Shown: positions 34,001 through 41,454 of the stretch, in pieces | Position numbering within the stretch: position 1 is the stretch's first letter | How the letters are laid out: every line of letters begins with the position of its first letter | Source of the DNA: Alphaproteobacteria bacterium | GTDB lineage: Bacteria > Myxococcota_A > UBA796 > UBA2385 | Assembly (NCBI GenBank): GCA_020632755.1 | Contig: JACKEY010000004.1 | Span: 558,001 to 622,000 of the forward strand | Length of the DNA: 64,000 nucleotides | Direction: 5' to 3' | The notes under the pieces: model-generated | Told to the model about the DNA's origin: nothing | Seen by the model: only the letters and a program-made list of their open reading frames with translations | Database searches by the model: none | Program-made: the position numbers and the translations under genes

Positions 34001-34864
34001 GGCTACCGAAACGCCGCCTTCGTGGGCTTCGTGCCGCGCGCCGTGCCCGTTGGCGACGGGGCCCGCTGGGAGTGGGGCGCCGGGTACACCGTGGCGGCCT
34101 ATGTCGGCTACGACGACAACCGGGCGATGCGGCGCGGCGGCGTGCGCTTGCAGGGCGCCAGCGGGGCGCTGCCGGCGTGGATCGGCACGGCCCAGGCACT
34201 CGCCGACGTGGGGCTGCTGGGCGACAAGGCGCCCACGGATCCCGAGTGGGTGATCGACGACGGCTTCCGGCAGGTCGCGGTCGAAGAAGGCACCGGCCGT
34301 CCCGTGGGCGACGATCCGGCGCTGGCGTCGACCGTCGCCGCCGCAGCAGGGGGCCGGCTGGTGCTGGTCGCCCACGACCAGGGCGTGTGGGGTCTGGGCG
34401 CTGGAGATCGGCGCATCGTCGCGCCGGTCCGGTTGCCGAAGCCCGCGGACGAGGCCAGCAAGGCCGCCGGCCCGGGGAAGCCTTCGACCGGTGGCCCGGT
34501 GCTTCCGCCGGACGAAGCTGCCGGTGAGGTCGAGGACGCCGTGCCGACGGAAGAAGGCGGGAGCGGGGGAGGGGAGGAGGAGCTCCCGGTGGAGGAGGTG
34601 TTCTTCGACGACCTGCCGACCGAGCCTGCCACCGAGGGCGAGGCGACTGGGGCCGACAGCGGCGATCCGGTGCGCGCCTGGCTGGGCGAGTACCTCGAGG
34701 GTGGCGGCGCGGACGGCGGGGCGGCCACGCCTGCGCCCGGCGATCCGGAGCCGAGCGCCCCGGATCCCGACGGCCCCGGCTCCGCGGAGCCCGACGCGCC
34801 TCCCGCCGGCGGCTCGGACAGCGGCAGCGGCGGCATCGTGCCGCGCATCGCCCCGGCTCCCTGA
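31094..34864 (+). CDS. Class A penicillin-binding protein (PBP1-type) with a large insertion and an acidic C-terminal tail
   Basis: A 1256-residue bifunctional peptidoglycan synthase, longer than the usual 750-900. N-terminal TM anchor; glycosyltransferase family 51 domain with the catalytic Glu98 in AAEDQRFFSHPGVDP, GGSSLTQQTAKNL and YANQFHVSANGRGLG; transpeptidase motifs GSTWKP (Ser515-Lys518), SEN (572-574) and KTGTTN (Lys964). About 390 residues separate SEN and KTG, far more than usual, so the domain carries a ~200-residue helical insert. The last ~150 residues are Pro/Glu/Asp/Gly-rich. All catalytic residues are present. ATG overlaps the stop of the GT4 gene. Confidence 0.92.
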   Translation: MSRLSRLWTWTKRVSALFAGLGVVGAIWAGVAYKRHVLDDPGEHIQRDAIQAIIAQESPVLYSDGETRIGVFFSQEHREYVPYERIPRAWVDAIVAAEDQRFFSHPGVDPKGIARAMRDNVKAKRVVAGGSSLTQQTAKNLYYRPDRSMRSKWEELVNALRLEAHYDKEDILEFYANQFHVSANGRGLGIAARYFFDKDVSELTTLECAYLAGMVKAPATYNPFLGSTSERRELARQRAQARTRYVLDRMLDTGAIDAAEHATLITQDIPFRKGTFRYDTHVVLDEVEARLQQAPFPALFAELGIDNPSTAGIEIVTTIDAGAQAGATWALWHHLTESGPLLEAPSWGDDPGLATARAFRLADDKAPAHDPHDPLQRWEFSAARVTAVQTEPDVRLHLDIGGHTCVVDADAIERAATVVARARKGESWRQASKADRALLVDTLPAGAVVWASVLAEAVPATDGGTAVPARCDLELRPELQGAVIVLEDGRIRAMVGGNDNKNFNRATQAKRQLGSTWKPVLFYAGLQLGWLPTDDLDNRPDQVFRFEGTWYYPRPDHESHDTVSLAWAGTRSENLASIWLLAHLTDKLDDDEFEALARQVDLVPRNGEARDAWIERIRDDQGVISTESRLPEIAFHAVRGEVADALDDEGRHDEAWQVRSLLYGSGADSELARVRGDAGRRRAVGRNLLHLEERAEQCVVQAGRLQAWMDAEDARAGILGRLRKAPEPLTQADVADLRLRPAAGSLQLGCGEVGEGWAKVGEHLLGAIQAGVRIPLGDPEHMLVEGVVEKDVLDRLRRATTRRRLVLSQADAWSFEVLAHHPDYRQLVGMRYLAQLATTLGVQSELPPVLSMPLGAVDISVEEAASMYQGMLRGETWTFPGQLSTAGGDRDAPAIADTTVLIAEIRDRSGKVLYRVQPEATSVTDPAAGRMAGDILRNVVRWGTGRRALSSVTQDGAAVPVAGKTGTTNGYRNAAFVGFVPRAVPVGDGARWEWGAGYTVAAYVGYDDNRAMRRGGVRLQGASGALPAWIGTAQALADVGLLGDKAPTDPEWVIDDGFRQVAVEEGTGRPVGDDPALASTVAAAAGGRLVLVAHDQGVWGLGAGDRRIVAPVRLPKPADEASKAAGPGKPSTGGPVLPPDEAAGEVEDAVPTEEGGSGGGEEELPVEEVFFDDLPTEPATEGEATGADSGDPVRAWLGEYLEGGGADGGAATPAPGDPEPSAPDPDGPGSAEPDAPPAGGSDSGSGGIVPRIAPAP

Positions 34865-34923
34865 CCCCCGGGCCGACCGCCATGCGGGAGCAAGCGCGCG
34901 CGGCGACGGGTTAGGCCTCGGCC

Positions 34924-35805
34924 ATGCGCAAGGTCGTCCCTCCCCTCCTGGTCCTGCTCTCCCTCAGCCCCCTGCTAGGGGGGGCCGCCTGCGTCGTGCA
35001 GTACGGCACCGAGCCGGTGGTGCGCCCCGCAGAGCCTCAGGCGCCTCCCGGCGACTTCGCAGAGGTCCAGGATCGCTTCGAGGACCTGTACAGCGGCGAG
35101 GTCGAGGTCGACCGCCGCGACCGCCTGGATGCGGCGATGGACCTCCTGCGCCGTGGCCGCACCATGCCGCCGGACGAGCAGGCCGCCGTGCTCGCCTACC
35201 TCAAGCGCCTGCTGGCCATCGAGGAGCGCGCCCAGCCGATGGAGGCGCCCGAGCTGTTCGGCGCCGCCGAGCCCGGCCAGGTCGCCAGCTTCACGCCCGT
35301 CGGCACGGTCATCGAAGAAGAGGATCTCGGCGGGGTCGAGCAGGTCGAGCAGCCGCCGGGCGACGACGGCGAAGGCGACGACGGGTCCGGGTCGTCTGGG
35401 GAAGGCGCCGCCGAGCCCGCGGGCGCGACCGACGACGACCCGCCGGTGGACGACGCCCCCGTGACCACCGACCCCGTCGGGCAGGCCCGGGCAGCGCTCG
35501 CGGCCGGGGATCCGCCCGGCGCGCTGGCCGCCCTGGCGCCCTGCGGGGCCATCGACTGCGGCGACGGTGCCGACGCCCTCGCTGCACAGGCCCGGGACGC
35601 CTGGATCCACACCGAGCGCGAGCGCGCGGGCGCCCTGTTCGTGCGAGCGCGCAGCGAGCCCGATCCCGTCGAGCGGTCCGCTCGGCTGGTCGAGGCCCGG
35701 GACATCCTGGCATCGCTGCTCGAGCGCTTCCCCGACGCCTCCCAGGCCGACGACCTCCGCCGCAACATCTCGCTGGTGCAGGCCGAGCTCGACGCGGTGC
35801 GCTGA
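34924..35805 (+). CDS. Envelope lipoprotein-like protein of unknown function
   Basis: A 293-residue secreted protein with a hydrophobic signal and a lipobox-like GAAC (Cys23). It has a short helical region (FAEVQDRFEDLYSGEVEVD), a long Asp/Glu/Gly-rich linker and a C-terminal helical repeat region (ARAALAAGDPPGALAALAPC, SAQADDLRRNISLVQAELD-like) resembling TPR. I do not recognise a family. A TAGGCC element lies exactly 6 nt before the ATG and there is no SD, suggesting leaderless expression. It is followed at 6 bp by a small membrane-protein gene. Confidence 0.65.
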   Translation: MRKVVPPLLVLLSLSPLLGGAACVVQYGTEPVVRPAEPQAPPGDFAEVQDRFEDLYSGEVEVDRRDRLDAAMDLLRRGRTMPPDEQAAVLAYLKRLLAIEERAQPMEAPELFGAAEPGQVASFTPVGTVIEEEDLGGVEQVEQPPGDDGEGDDGSGSSGEGAAEPAGATDDDPPVDDAPVTTDPVGQARAALAAGDPPGALAALAPCGAIDCGDGADALAAQARDAWIHTERERAGALFVRARSEPDPVERSARLVEARDILASLLERFPDASQADDLRRNISLVQAELDAVR

Positions 35806-35811
35806 GCCGGC

Positions 35812-36075
35812 ATGTCGGCGCTGCTGCTGTTCCTGGCGGTCACGGATGCCGCCCTGGCCGTGCTGGTGTTCCTGTGGTTCGCCCGGCCAGAGCTCGCGGC
35901 GGGCCTGCTGGCCCGGCTGAGCGGGCGGGGCGCCGCCTGGGACGAGGGCAGGCTGGAGCCCGCCCAGGAAGCCGCGCTGGTCGAGGCGGCGCGCCACAGC
36001 CGGCTGCCCCTGTTGGTGCTGCTGTTCCTGTACAGCTTTGCCTGCGGCGTGCTGATCGCGGTGGGCAGGCTCTGA
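35812..36075 (+). CDS. Small two-helix membrane protein
   Basis: An 87-residue protein with hydrophobic helices at residues ~4-26 (LLLFLAVTDAALAVLVFLWF) and ~66-85 (LPLLVLLFLYSFACGVLIAV) joined by a charged loop. No family is recognised. It starts 6 bp after the preceding lipoprotein gene and is probably co-transcribed with it; the terminator after tRNA-Met ends the unit. Confidence 0.6.
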   Translation: MSALLLFLAVTDAALAVLVFLWFARPELAAGLLARLSGRGAAWDEGRLEPAQEAALVEAARHSRLPLLVLLFLYSFACGVLIAVGRL

Positions 36076-36167
36076 TCACGACGCCTGCTCGTCGGCGCCT
36101 TGCCTGCCGCGTGGCTTGGGATTAGACGCGGTCGTCGTCGAGATGCTGCGTGTGCCTCGACGGACAG

Positions 36168-36244
36168 GGCTTGGTAGCTCAGTTGGTTAGAGCACTCGGT
36201 TCATACCCGAGTTGTCGGCAGTTCGAGTCTGCCCCAAGCCACCA
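36168..36244 (+). tRNA. tRNA-Met (anticodon CAU), elongator type
   Basis: Acceptor GGCTTGG/CCAAGCC with a normal G1-C72 pair (not initiator), D arm GCTCAGTTGGTTAGAGC, anticodon arm CTCGG-TTCATAC-CCGAG, T arm GGCAG-TTCGAGT-CTGCC, encoded ACCA. tRNA-Ile2 (lysidine-modified CAU) is the alternative. Confidence 0.93.
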
Positions 36245-36250
36245 CCTCCC

Positions 36251-36280
36251 CGAGACCCGGCGCTCCCCCGCCGGGTCTCG
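36251..36280 (+). terminator. Strong hairpin after tRNA-Met
   Basis: Perfect 12-bp inverted repeat CGAGACCCGGCG / CGCCGGGTCTCG with a 6-nt loop, 6 nt after the tRNA. Confidence 0.8.
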
Positions 36281-36340
36281 TCGTCTCGGGGACCGCCGCC
36301 CGGGGACCGCTGGTACAGTCGCGCCTTCCAGGAGGCCGAG

Positions 36341-37564
36341 ATGTCCCACGACGACCAGAACCCCCCTTCCGTCGCGCCCCCCTCCCTCGAGTCGCCCGCC
36401 GTCGCTGCTCCCCCTGTCGACGCCGACCGCCGCGCGCTGCTGCGGGGTGCGCTGGTCGGCGCCGCCGGACTCGGCGTCGCGGCAGCAGGCCTGGCCGGCT
36501 GCGAGGGGCCCCAGGTCAGCGCGCCCGCGCCAGCGACCGAGGGCGGCGGCGCCCCGGCGGTCCACAGCCAGAAGAAGGTCCAGTGGCGGCTCGCGAGCTC
36601 GTTCCCGCGCAGCCTGGACACCATCTACGGCGCGGCAGAGGTGCTGGCCGAGCGGGTCACGGCGATGACCGACGGCGCCTTCGAGATCCGCTGCTACCCG
36701 GCCGGCGAGCTCGTGCCGGCGCTGCAGGTGCTCGACGCGGTCCAGCAGGGCACGGTGCCCTGCGGGCAGAGCGGCAGCTACTACTACATCGGCAAGAACC
36801 CGGCGTTGGCCTTCGACACCTGCGTGCCCTTCGGCATGACCAGCCGCCAGCAGTCCGCCTGGCTGCTGCACCAGGGCGGGCTCGAGCTGGTGCAGGAGCT
36901 GTTCTCGGACTTCAACGTGCGGGTGTTCCCGGGCGGCAACACCGGCGTGCAGGCGGGCGGCTGGTTCAAGCGGGAGGTGCCGGATCTCGCGAGCCTCAAG
37001 GGCCTGAAGATGCGCATCCCGGGCGTCGGCGGCAGCGTGATGTCCGAGCTCGGTGTGTCGGTCCAGGTCATCGCCGGTGGCGAGATCTTCCCGGCCCTCG
37101 AGACCGGCGCCATCGACGCGACCGAGTGGGTCGGGCCCTACGACGACGAGAAGCTCGGCTTCCACAAAGCCGCGAGCTTCTACTACTACCCGGGGTGGTG
37201 GGAGCCGGGGCCCAACCTGAGCTTCTACGTCAACGAGCAGCAGTGGGCCGCGCTGCCCAAGGCCTTCCAGGAGGTGTTCCGGACGGCGGCGCACCAGGCC
37301 AGCGTGGCGATGCAGAGCCGCTACGACGCCGAGAACCCCCCGGCCCTGCAGCGCCTGCTGGCGGGCGGGGTGCAGACCCGGCCCTTCTCGAAGGACATCC
37401 TGGTCCGCGCCAAGGAGGTGGCCTTCCAGCTCTACGCCGACAAGGCCGCCGAAGACCCGGCCTACCGCAAGGTCTTCGAGCACTGGGACCGGCACCGCCA
37501 GGAGCACTTCGCCTGGTGGGGGACCGCCGAGCTGGCCTACGCCAACGCCGCCTTCGGGGGCTGA
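36341..37564 (+). CDS. TRAP substrate-binding protein of the 2-oxoacid (TakP) type, Tat/lipoprotein signal
   Basis: A 407-residue protein from the ATG with GGAGG 6 nt upstream; a TACAGT -10 (36314-36319) gives a short leader. N-terminus: a ~25-residue Pro-rich cytoplasmic lead, a twin-arginine DRRALLRGA signal and a lipobox-like LAGC. The mature part matches keto-acid/lactate TRAP receptors: WRLASSFPRSLDTIYGAAEV, GQSGSYYYIGKNPALAFD, GGNTGVQAGGWF, LKGLKMRIPGVGGSVM, GAIDATEWVGPYDDEKLGF. It binds a small 2-oxoacid or 2-hydroxyacid, probably as a calcium or sodium salt. Its Q and M partners lie 3 kb away on the other strand. Confidence 0.9.
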   Translation: MSHDDQNPPSVAPPSLESPAVAAPPVDADRRALLRGALVGAAGLGVAAAGLAGCEGPQVSAPAPATEGGGAPAVHSQKKVQWRLASSFPRSLDTIYGAAEVLAERVTAMTDGAFEIRCYPAGELVPALQVLDAVQQGTVPCGQSGSYYYIGKNPALAFDTCVPFGMTSRQQSAWLLHQGGLELVQELFSDFNVRVFPGGNTGVQAGGWFKREVPDLASLKGLKMRIPGVGGSVMSELGVSVQVIAGGEIFPALETGAIDATEWVGPYDDEKLGFHKAASFYYYPGWWEPGPNLSFYVNEQQWAALPKAFQEVFRTAAHQASVAMQSRYDAENPPALQRLLAGGVQTRPFSKDILVRAKEVAFQLYADKAAEDPAYRKVFEHWDRHRQEHFAWWGTAELAYANAAFGG

Positions 37565-37613
37565 GCGCGCGTCGCGCCCGCGGAGCGCCGGCGCACAAGT
37601 CACGTCGGGTTGG

Positions 37614-37669
37614 TTGCGCCCCGGGTAGCCCAGGTGTAGTTTGCTGACGTTCGTCGTTGACGCGCGTCA
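37614..37669 (+). promoter_or_regulatory. Promoter and 12-bp palindrome before the Rieske oxygenase gene
   Basis: TTGCGC (37614-37619), 17 nt, TAGTTT (37637-37642). A perfect palindrome TGACGCGCGTCA (37658-37669) lies just after the predicted transcription start, with a second TGACG half 14 bp earlier. This is a plausible repressor site. Confidence 0.5.
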
Positions 37670-37693
37670 GTGAACCCGAATCCCGGACTCGAC

Positions 37694-38686
37694 ATGGGCT
37701 TCGTCCCTCCTTCTTCCTTCCCGCGGGGTTGGTACCTGGTCGCCTGGTCGGACGAGCTCGCCCCCGGTCAGGCGAAGCCGGCGCGCTACTTCGGTCGCGA
37801 CCTGGTGGTCTTCCGCACCGACGCCGGCCAGGCGCGGATCGCGGACGCCCACTGCCCGCACCTGGGTGCACACCTGGGCCACGGGGGCGTGGTCACGGGG
37901 GACCGCATCCGGTGCCCCTTCCACAAGTGGGAGTTCGATGGCGCGAGCGGCCGCTGTGCGGCGATCCCGTTCACCGATCGGGTGCACCCCAAGGCCGCGC
38001 TGCGGTTGTGGCACGTCCACGAAGAAGCCGGGATGATCCTGGCGTGGTTCCACGAGGAGGGCGCGGCGCCCAGCTGGGACTTCCCGGCCTACGAAGCGCT
38101 GGACGACCGGCAGTGGACCGCTCCGAGCGAGGTGTCCTGGGAGATCCGGGCCCACGTCTACGACATCACCGAGAACGACGTCGACTGCGCCCACATGCCG
38201 GCGGTGCACGACTTCACCGAGCGCCTGCCCGCGACCGAGGCGCGGGTCGAGGGCCCGCTGATGCACGTCGTGATGCGGACCGAGGTGACCCTGTCGACCT
38301 TCGGCCGCAAGGGCACCATCGAGGCCCCCGCCCACACGACCAAGGTCGGCATGGGCCTGCTGCTGGTCAAGCAGACCATCGACACCGGCCGCATGACCAT
38401 CGACTTCCGCACCATCGGCACCTTCACCCCCATCGACGAGGACCACGTGCACATCCGCGCCCGTCACCGCGTCAAGAAGGTGCCGGTGCCGTTCATGACC
38501 GGGATGATCCAGAAGAACTACAGCGACACGTTCAAGGAGACGGTCGAGCAGGACATCCCCATCTGGGAGAACAAGATCTACCGGGACCAGCCGGCGTTGT
38601 TCGTGACCGATGGGCCGATCATGCGGTTCCGCGAGTGGTCGAGGCAGTTCTACTCGGAGGACGCGATCGAAGCGGCTGCGAAGTAG
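37694..38686 (+). CDS. Rieske non-heme iron oxygenase, KshA/Daf36-like
   Basis: A 330-residue oxygenase. Rieske cluster: Cys54-His56 (CPHLGAHLGHGG) and Cys74-His77 (CPFHKWEFD). Mononuclear iron: NDVDCAHMPAVH gives His167 and His172, with Asp287 in VEQDIP as probable third ligand. FPRGWYLVAWSDEL at the start and this domain layout resemble 3-ketosteroid 9-hydroxylase and cholesterol desaturase (Daf36) oxygenases, so a steroid or other polycyclic substrate is likely; reaction unproven. The ATG at 37694 was chosen by similarity; a GTG at 37670 is an alternative. No reductase partner is in view. The palindrome upstream suggests regulation by substrate. Confidence 0.85.
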   Translation: MGFVPPSSFPRGWYLVAWSDELAPGQAKPARYFGRDLVVFRTDAGQARIADAHCPHLGAHLGHGGVVTGDRIRCPFHKWEFDGASGRCAAIPFTDRVHPKAALRLWHVHEEAGMILAWFHEEGAAPSWDFPAYEALDDRQWTAPSEVSWEIRAHVYDITENDVDCAHMPAVHDFTERLPATEARVEGPLMHVVMRTEVTLSTFGRKGTIEAPAHTTKVGMGLLLVKQTIDTGRMTIDFRTIGTFTPIDEDHVHIRARHRVKKVPVPFMTGMIQKNYSDTFKETVEQDIPIWENKIYRDQPALFVTDGPIMRFREWSRQFYSEDAIEAAAK

Positions 38687-38758
38687 CTGCGAGCCGATCC
38701 TGGACAACGATCCCAGGCGGCGGGGCTGCTCGACACGCCAGGCTTCTGCACCCACCGT

Positions 38759-38980
38759 CCCCGACGGCCTGCTCCGGGGCTGATGGCGGAGGGGTCTACG
38801 TCGGGACGTTTCGGTCGCCTGCGGCTCCCTGCAAGTGTCCCGACTGCGACCCCGTCCGCCCGCCCCTGCGCATGCCTTCGGGGACTGCATCATCGAGAGG
38901 GTGGCGGGGCGACACGGCGGTGGTGGGGCGTCACCCCCCGACGGCGGCTGCGCCGCCGCCCCCCCTCGAGGGGGGGATGA
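38759..38980 (+). repeat. Left arm of inverted-repeat element
   Basis: Ordered parts: CCGACGGC ... CCGGGGCTGATGGCGG, GTCTAC, hairpin GTCGGGAC (38800-38807) / GTCCCGAC (38837-38844) with an internal GG-loop-CC hairpin, GACCCC-rich block, GGGGCGTCACCCCCC, and a palindromic C7TCGAG7 end. The right arm repeats all of these in inverse order. Confidence 0.85.
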
Positions 38981-39053
38981 ATTGGGGCGGTGGCAGCGCA
39001 AGCGTTGCGCCTCGAGGGCACCCACCGTCGCTGCGCCCCTTCGATCCGCCCAG

Positions 39054-39274
39054 CATCCCCCCCTCGAGGGGGGGCCGGGCGAAGCCCGGCCGGGGGGTGA
39101 CGCCCCGCCCCAGAGGCTGCGCCCTGCCACTCTCGTCGTGGATCGAGCCCCAGATGGTGCCCGCAGGGGCGGGCGGGTGGGGTCGGAAGCGGAACATTTG
39201 CAGGCTGCCGCAGGCAGCCGAAACGTTCCGCTGTAGACCTCCCCGCCATCAGCCCCGGAGGGCGCCGTCGGGGG
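39054..39274 (-). repeat. Right arm of inverted-repeat element
   Basis: Inverse copy of the left arm. Its hairpin is AGCGGAAC / GTTCCGCT (outer, 39188-39195/39225-39232) with a perfect inner stem GGCTGCC / GGCAGCC (39203-39219). Three outer base pairs differ from the left arm and each change is compensated on the other strand of the stem. Confidence 0.85.
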
Positions 39275-39342
39275 CGGGGCCTTCATGGAGAGGCCGGTCC
39301 GCAGCAGTCCCGTCCCACCACCTCTCCCCCGAGCATCCTCCC

Positions 39343-40654
<1,312 letters not shown>

Positions 40655-40662
<8 letters not shown>

Positions 40663-41221
40663 CGGCGCCCTCGCTGGCCACGGGCGCGACGGCCCGCGGG
40701 TCCGGCACGCCCAGCAGCACCGCGGTGTGCTTGCAGAGCTGGCTCAGCCCCTGCACCAGCACCGTGTAGAAGCAGACGAGCAGCAGGGTCTTCACGGGGT
40801 AGCGCGGCAGCCCGCCGGGGTCCGGGCTCACCTCGAGCAGCCGCCAGGACTCCAGCACGCTCGGGTTGGTCACCCAGATGGCCAGCCCGCAGAAGGGGAA
40901 CAGGAACAACAGCGTGCCCAGCAGGTCGACGAGCGCCTGGCCCCGGGCCGACAGCCGGCCGTAGAACACGTCGACCCGCACGTGGCGATCCTGCTGGAGG
41001 GTCCACGCCGCACCCAGCAGGAACAGGGCGCTGAACAGGTACCACTGCAGCTCGAGCGCGGCGTTGCTGCTGAGGTTGGTGCCGACGAACCGGCCCAGGT
41101 ACCGGAGCACCGCGTTGCCGGCGCCGATGACCACCATCAACAACGCGAGCCAAGACGTCGCCTGGCCCAGCCGGCGCGTCAGGCCGTCGATGAAGTGGGC
41201 GATGGACCACAGCCACGTCAC
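40655..41221 (-). CDS. TRAP transporter small permease (DctQ type)
   Basis: A 188-residue four-helix membrane protein from a GTG with AGGAG upstream. Motifs of the family are ELQWYLFSALFLLGAAWTL, DRHVRVDVFYGRL and LGTLLFLFPFCGLAIWV. It overlaps the large-permease start by 8 bp and is translationally coupled. A TAGGGT -10 (41253-41258, minus strand) gives a ~25-nt leader. It acts with DctM below and DctP (36341-37564) as a three-part transporter. Confidence 0.9.
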
Positions 41222-41316
41222 GGGCGCGGGCTCCTGTCGGATGGGGCCTGCGACCCTACTTTGGGCGGGGTGCGGGGGCCAGCGGCCGCGCGCGGGGCGC
41301 GGTCCGCCGGTGCGCA

Positions 41317-41365
41317 GGTGAACCCCAGGTGAACGGCGGCCGCCAGCCGTGACGTGTCGGTGAAC
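41317..41365. repeat. Three direct GGTGAAC repeats in the divergent dctQ / lipoprotein region
   Basis: GGTGAAC at 41317-41323, 41328-41334 and 41359-41365. Spacings of 11 and 31 bp put all three on the same face of the helix. Possible activator-binding site; regulator unknown. Confidence 0.4.
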
Positions 41366-41454
41366 CGCCCCTGATCGCAACGTCTCGCGGGGCTACCCGG
41401 CGGGCCTGACGGCACCGGACGGCACCCCGGCGCCTCCTCTTCCCGGAGCTCCCG

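Larger units (their letters stand above)
38687..39342. other. Intergenic region holding a large inverted-repeat element
   Basis: 656 bp between convergent genes contains no convincing gene. It holds two ~221-bp inverted copies (38759-38980 and 39054-39274) separated by 73 bp, plus a few flanking bases. Open frames within it are by-products of the GC-rich repeat. Confidence 0.8.

Noticed and set aside
30818..34375. 1185-aa minus-strand frame opposite the PBP gene
   Set aside because: Lacks any motif; the sense strand has intact glycosyltransferase-51 and transpeptidase motifs.
36150..36668. 172-aa frame beginning MCLDGQGLVAQLVRALGSYPSC
   Set aside because: Its first ~30 residues are the translated tRNA-Met gene, a known artefact.
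38835..39236. Two small open frames inside the inverted-repeat element (also 38931-39197 on minus)
   Set aside because: Both begin with similar peptides because the arms are inverted copies; they lack start signals and follow the DNA repeat, not a protein family.
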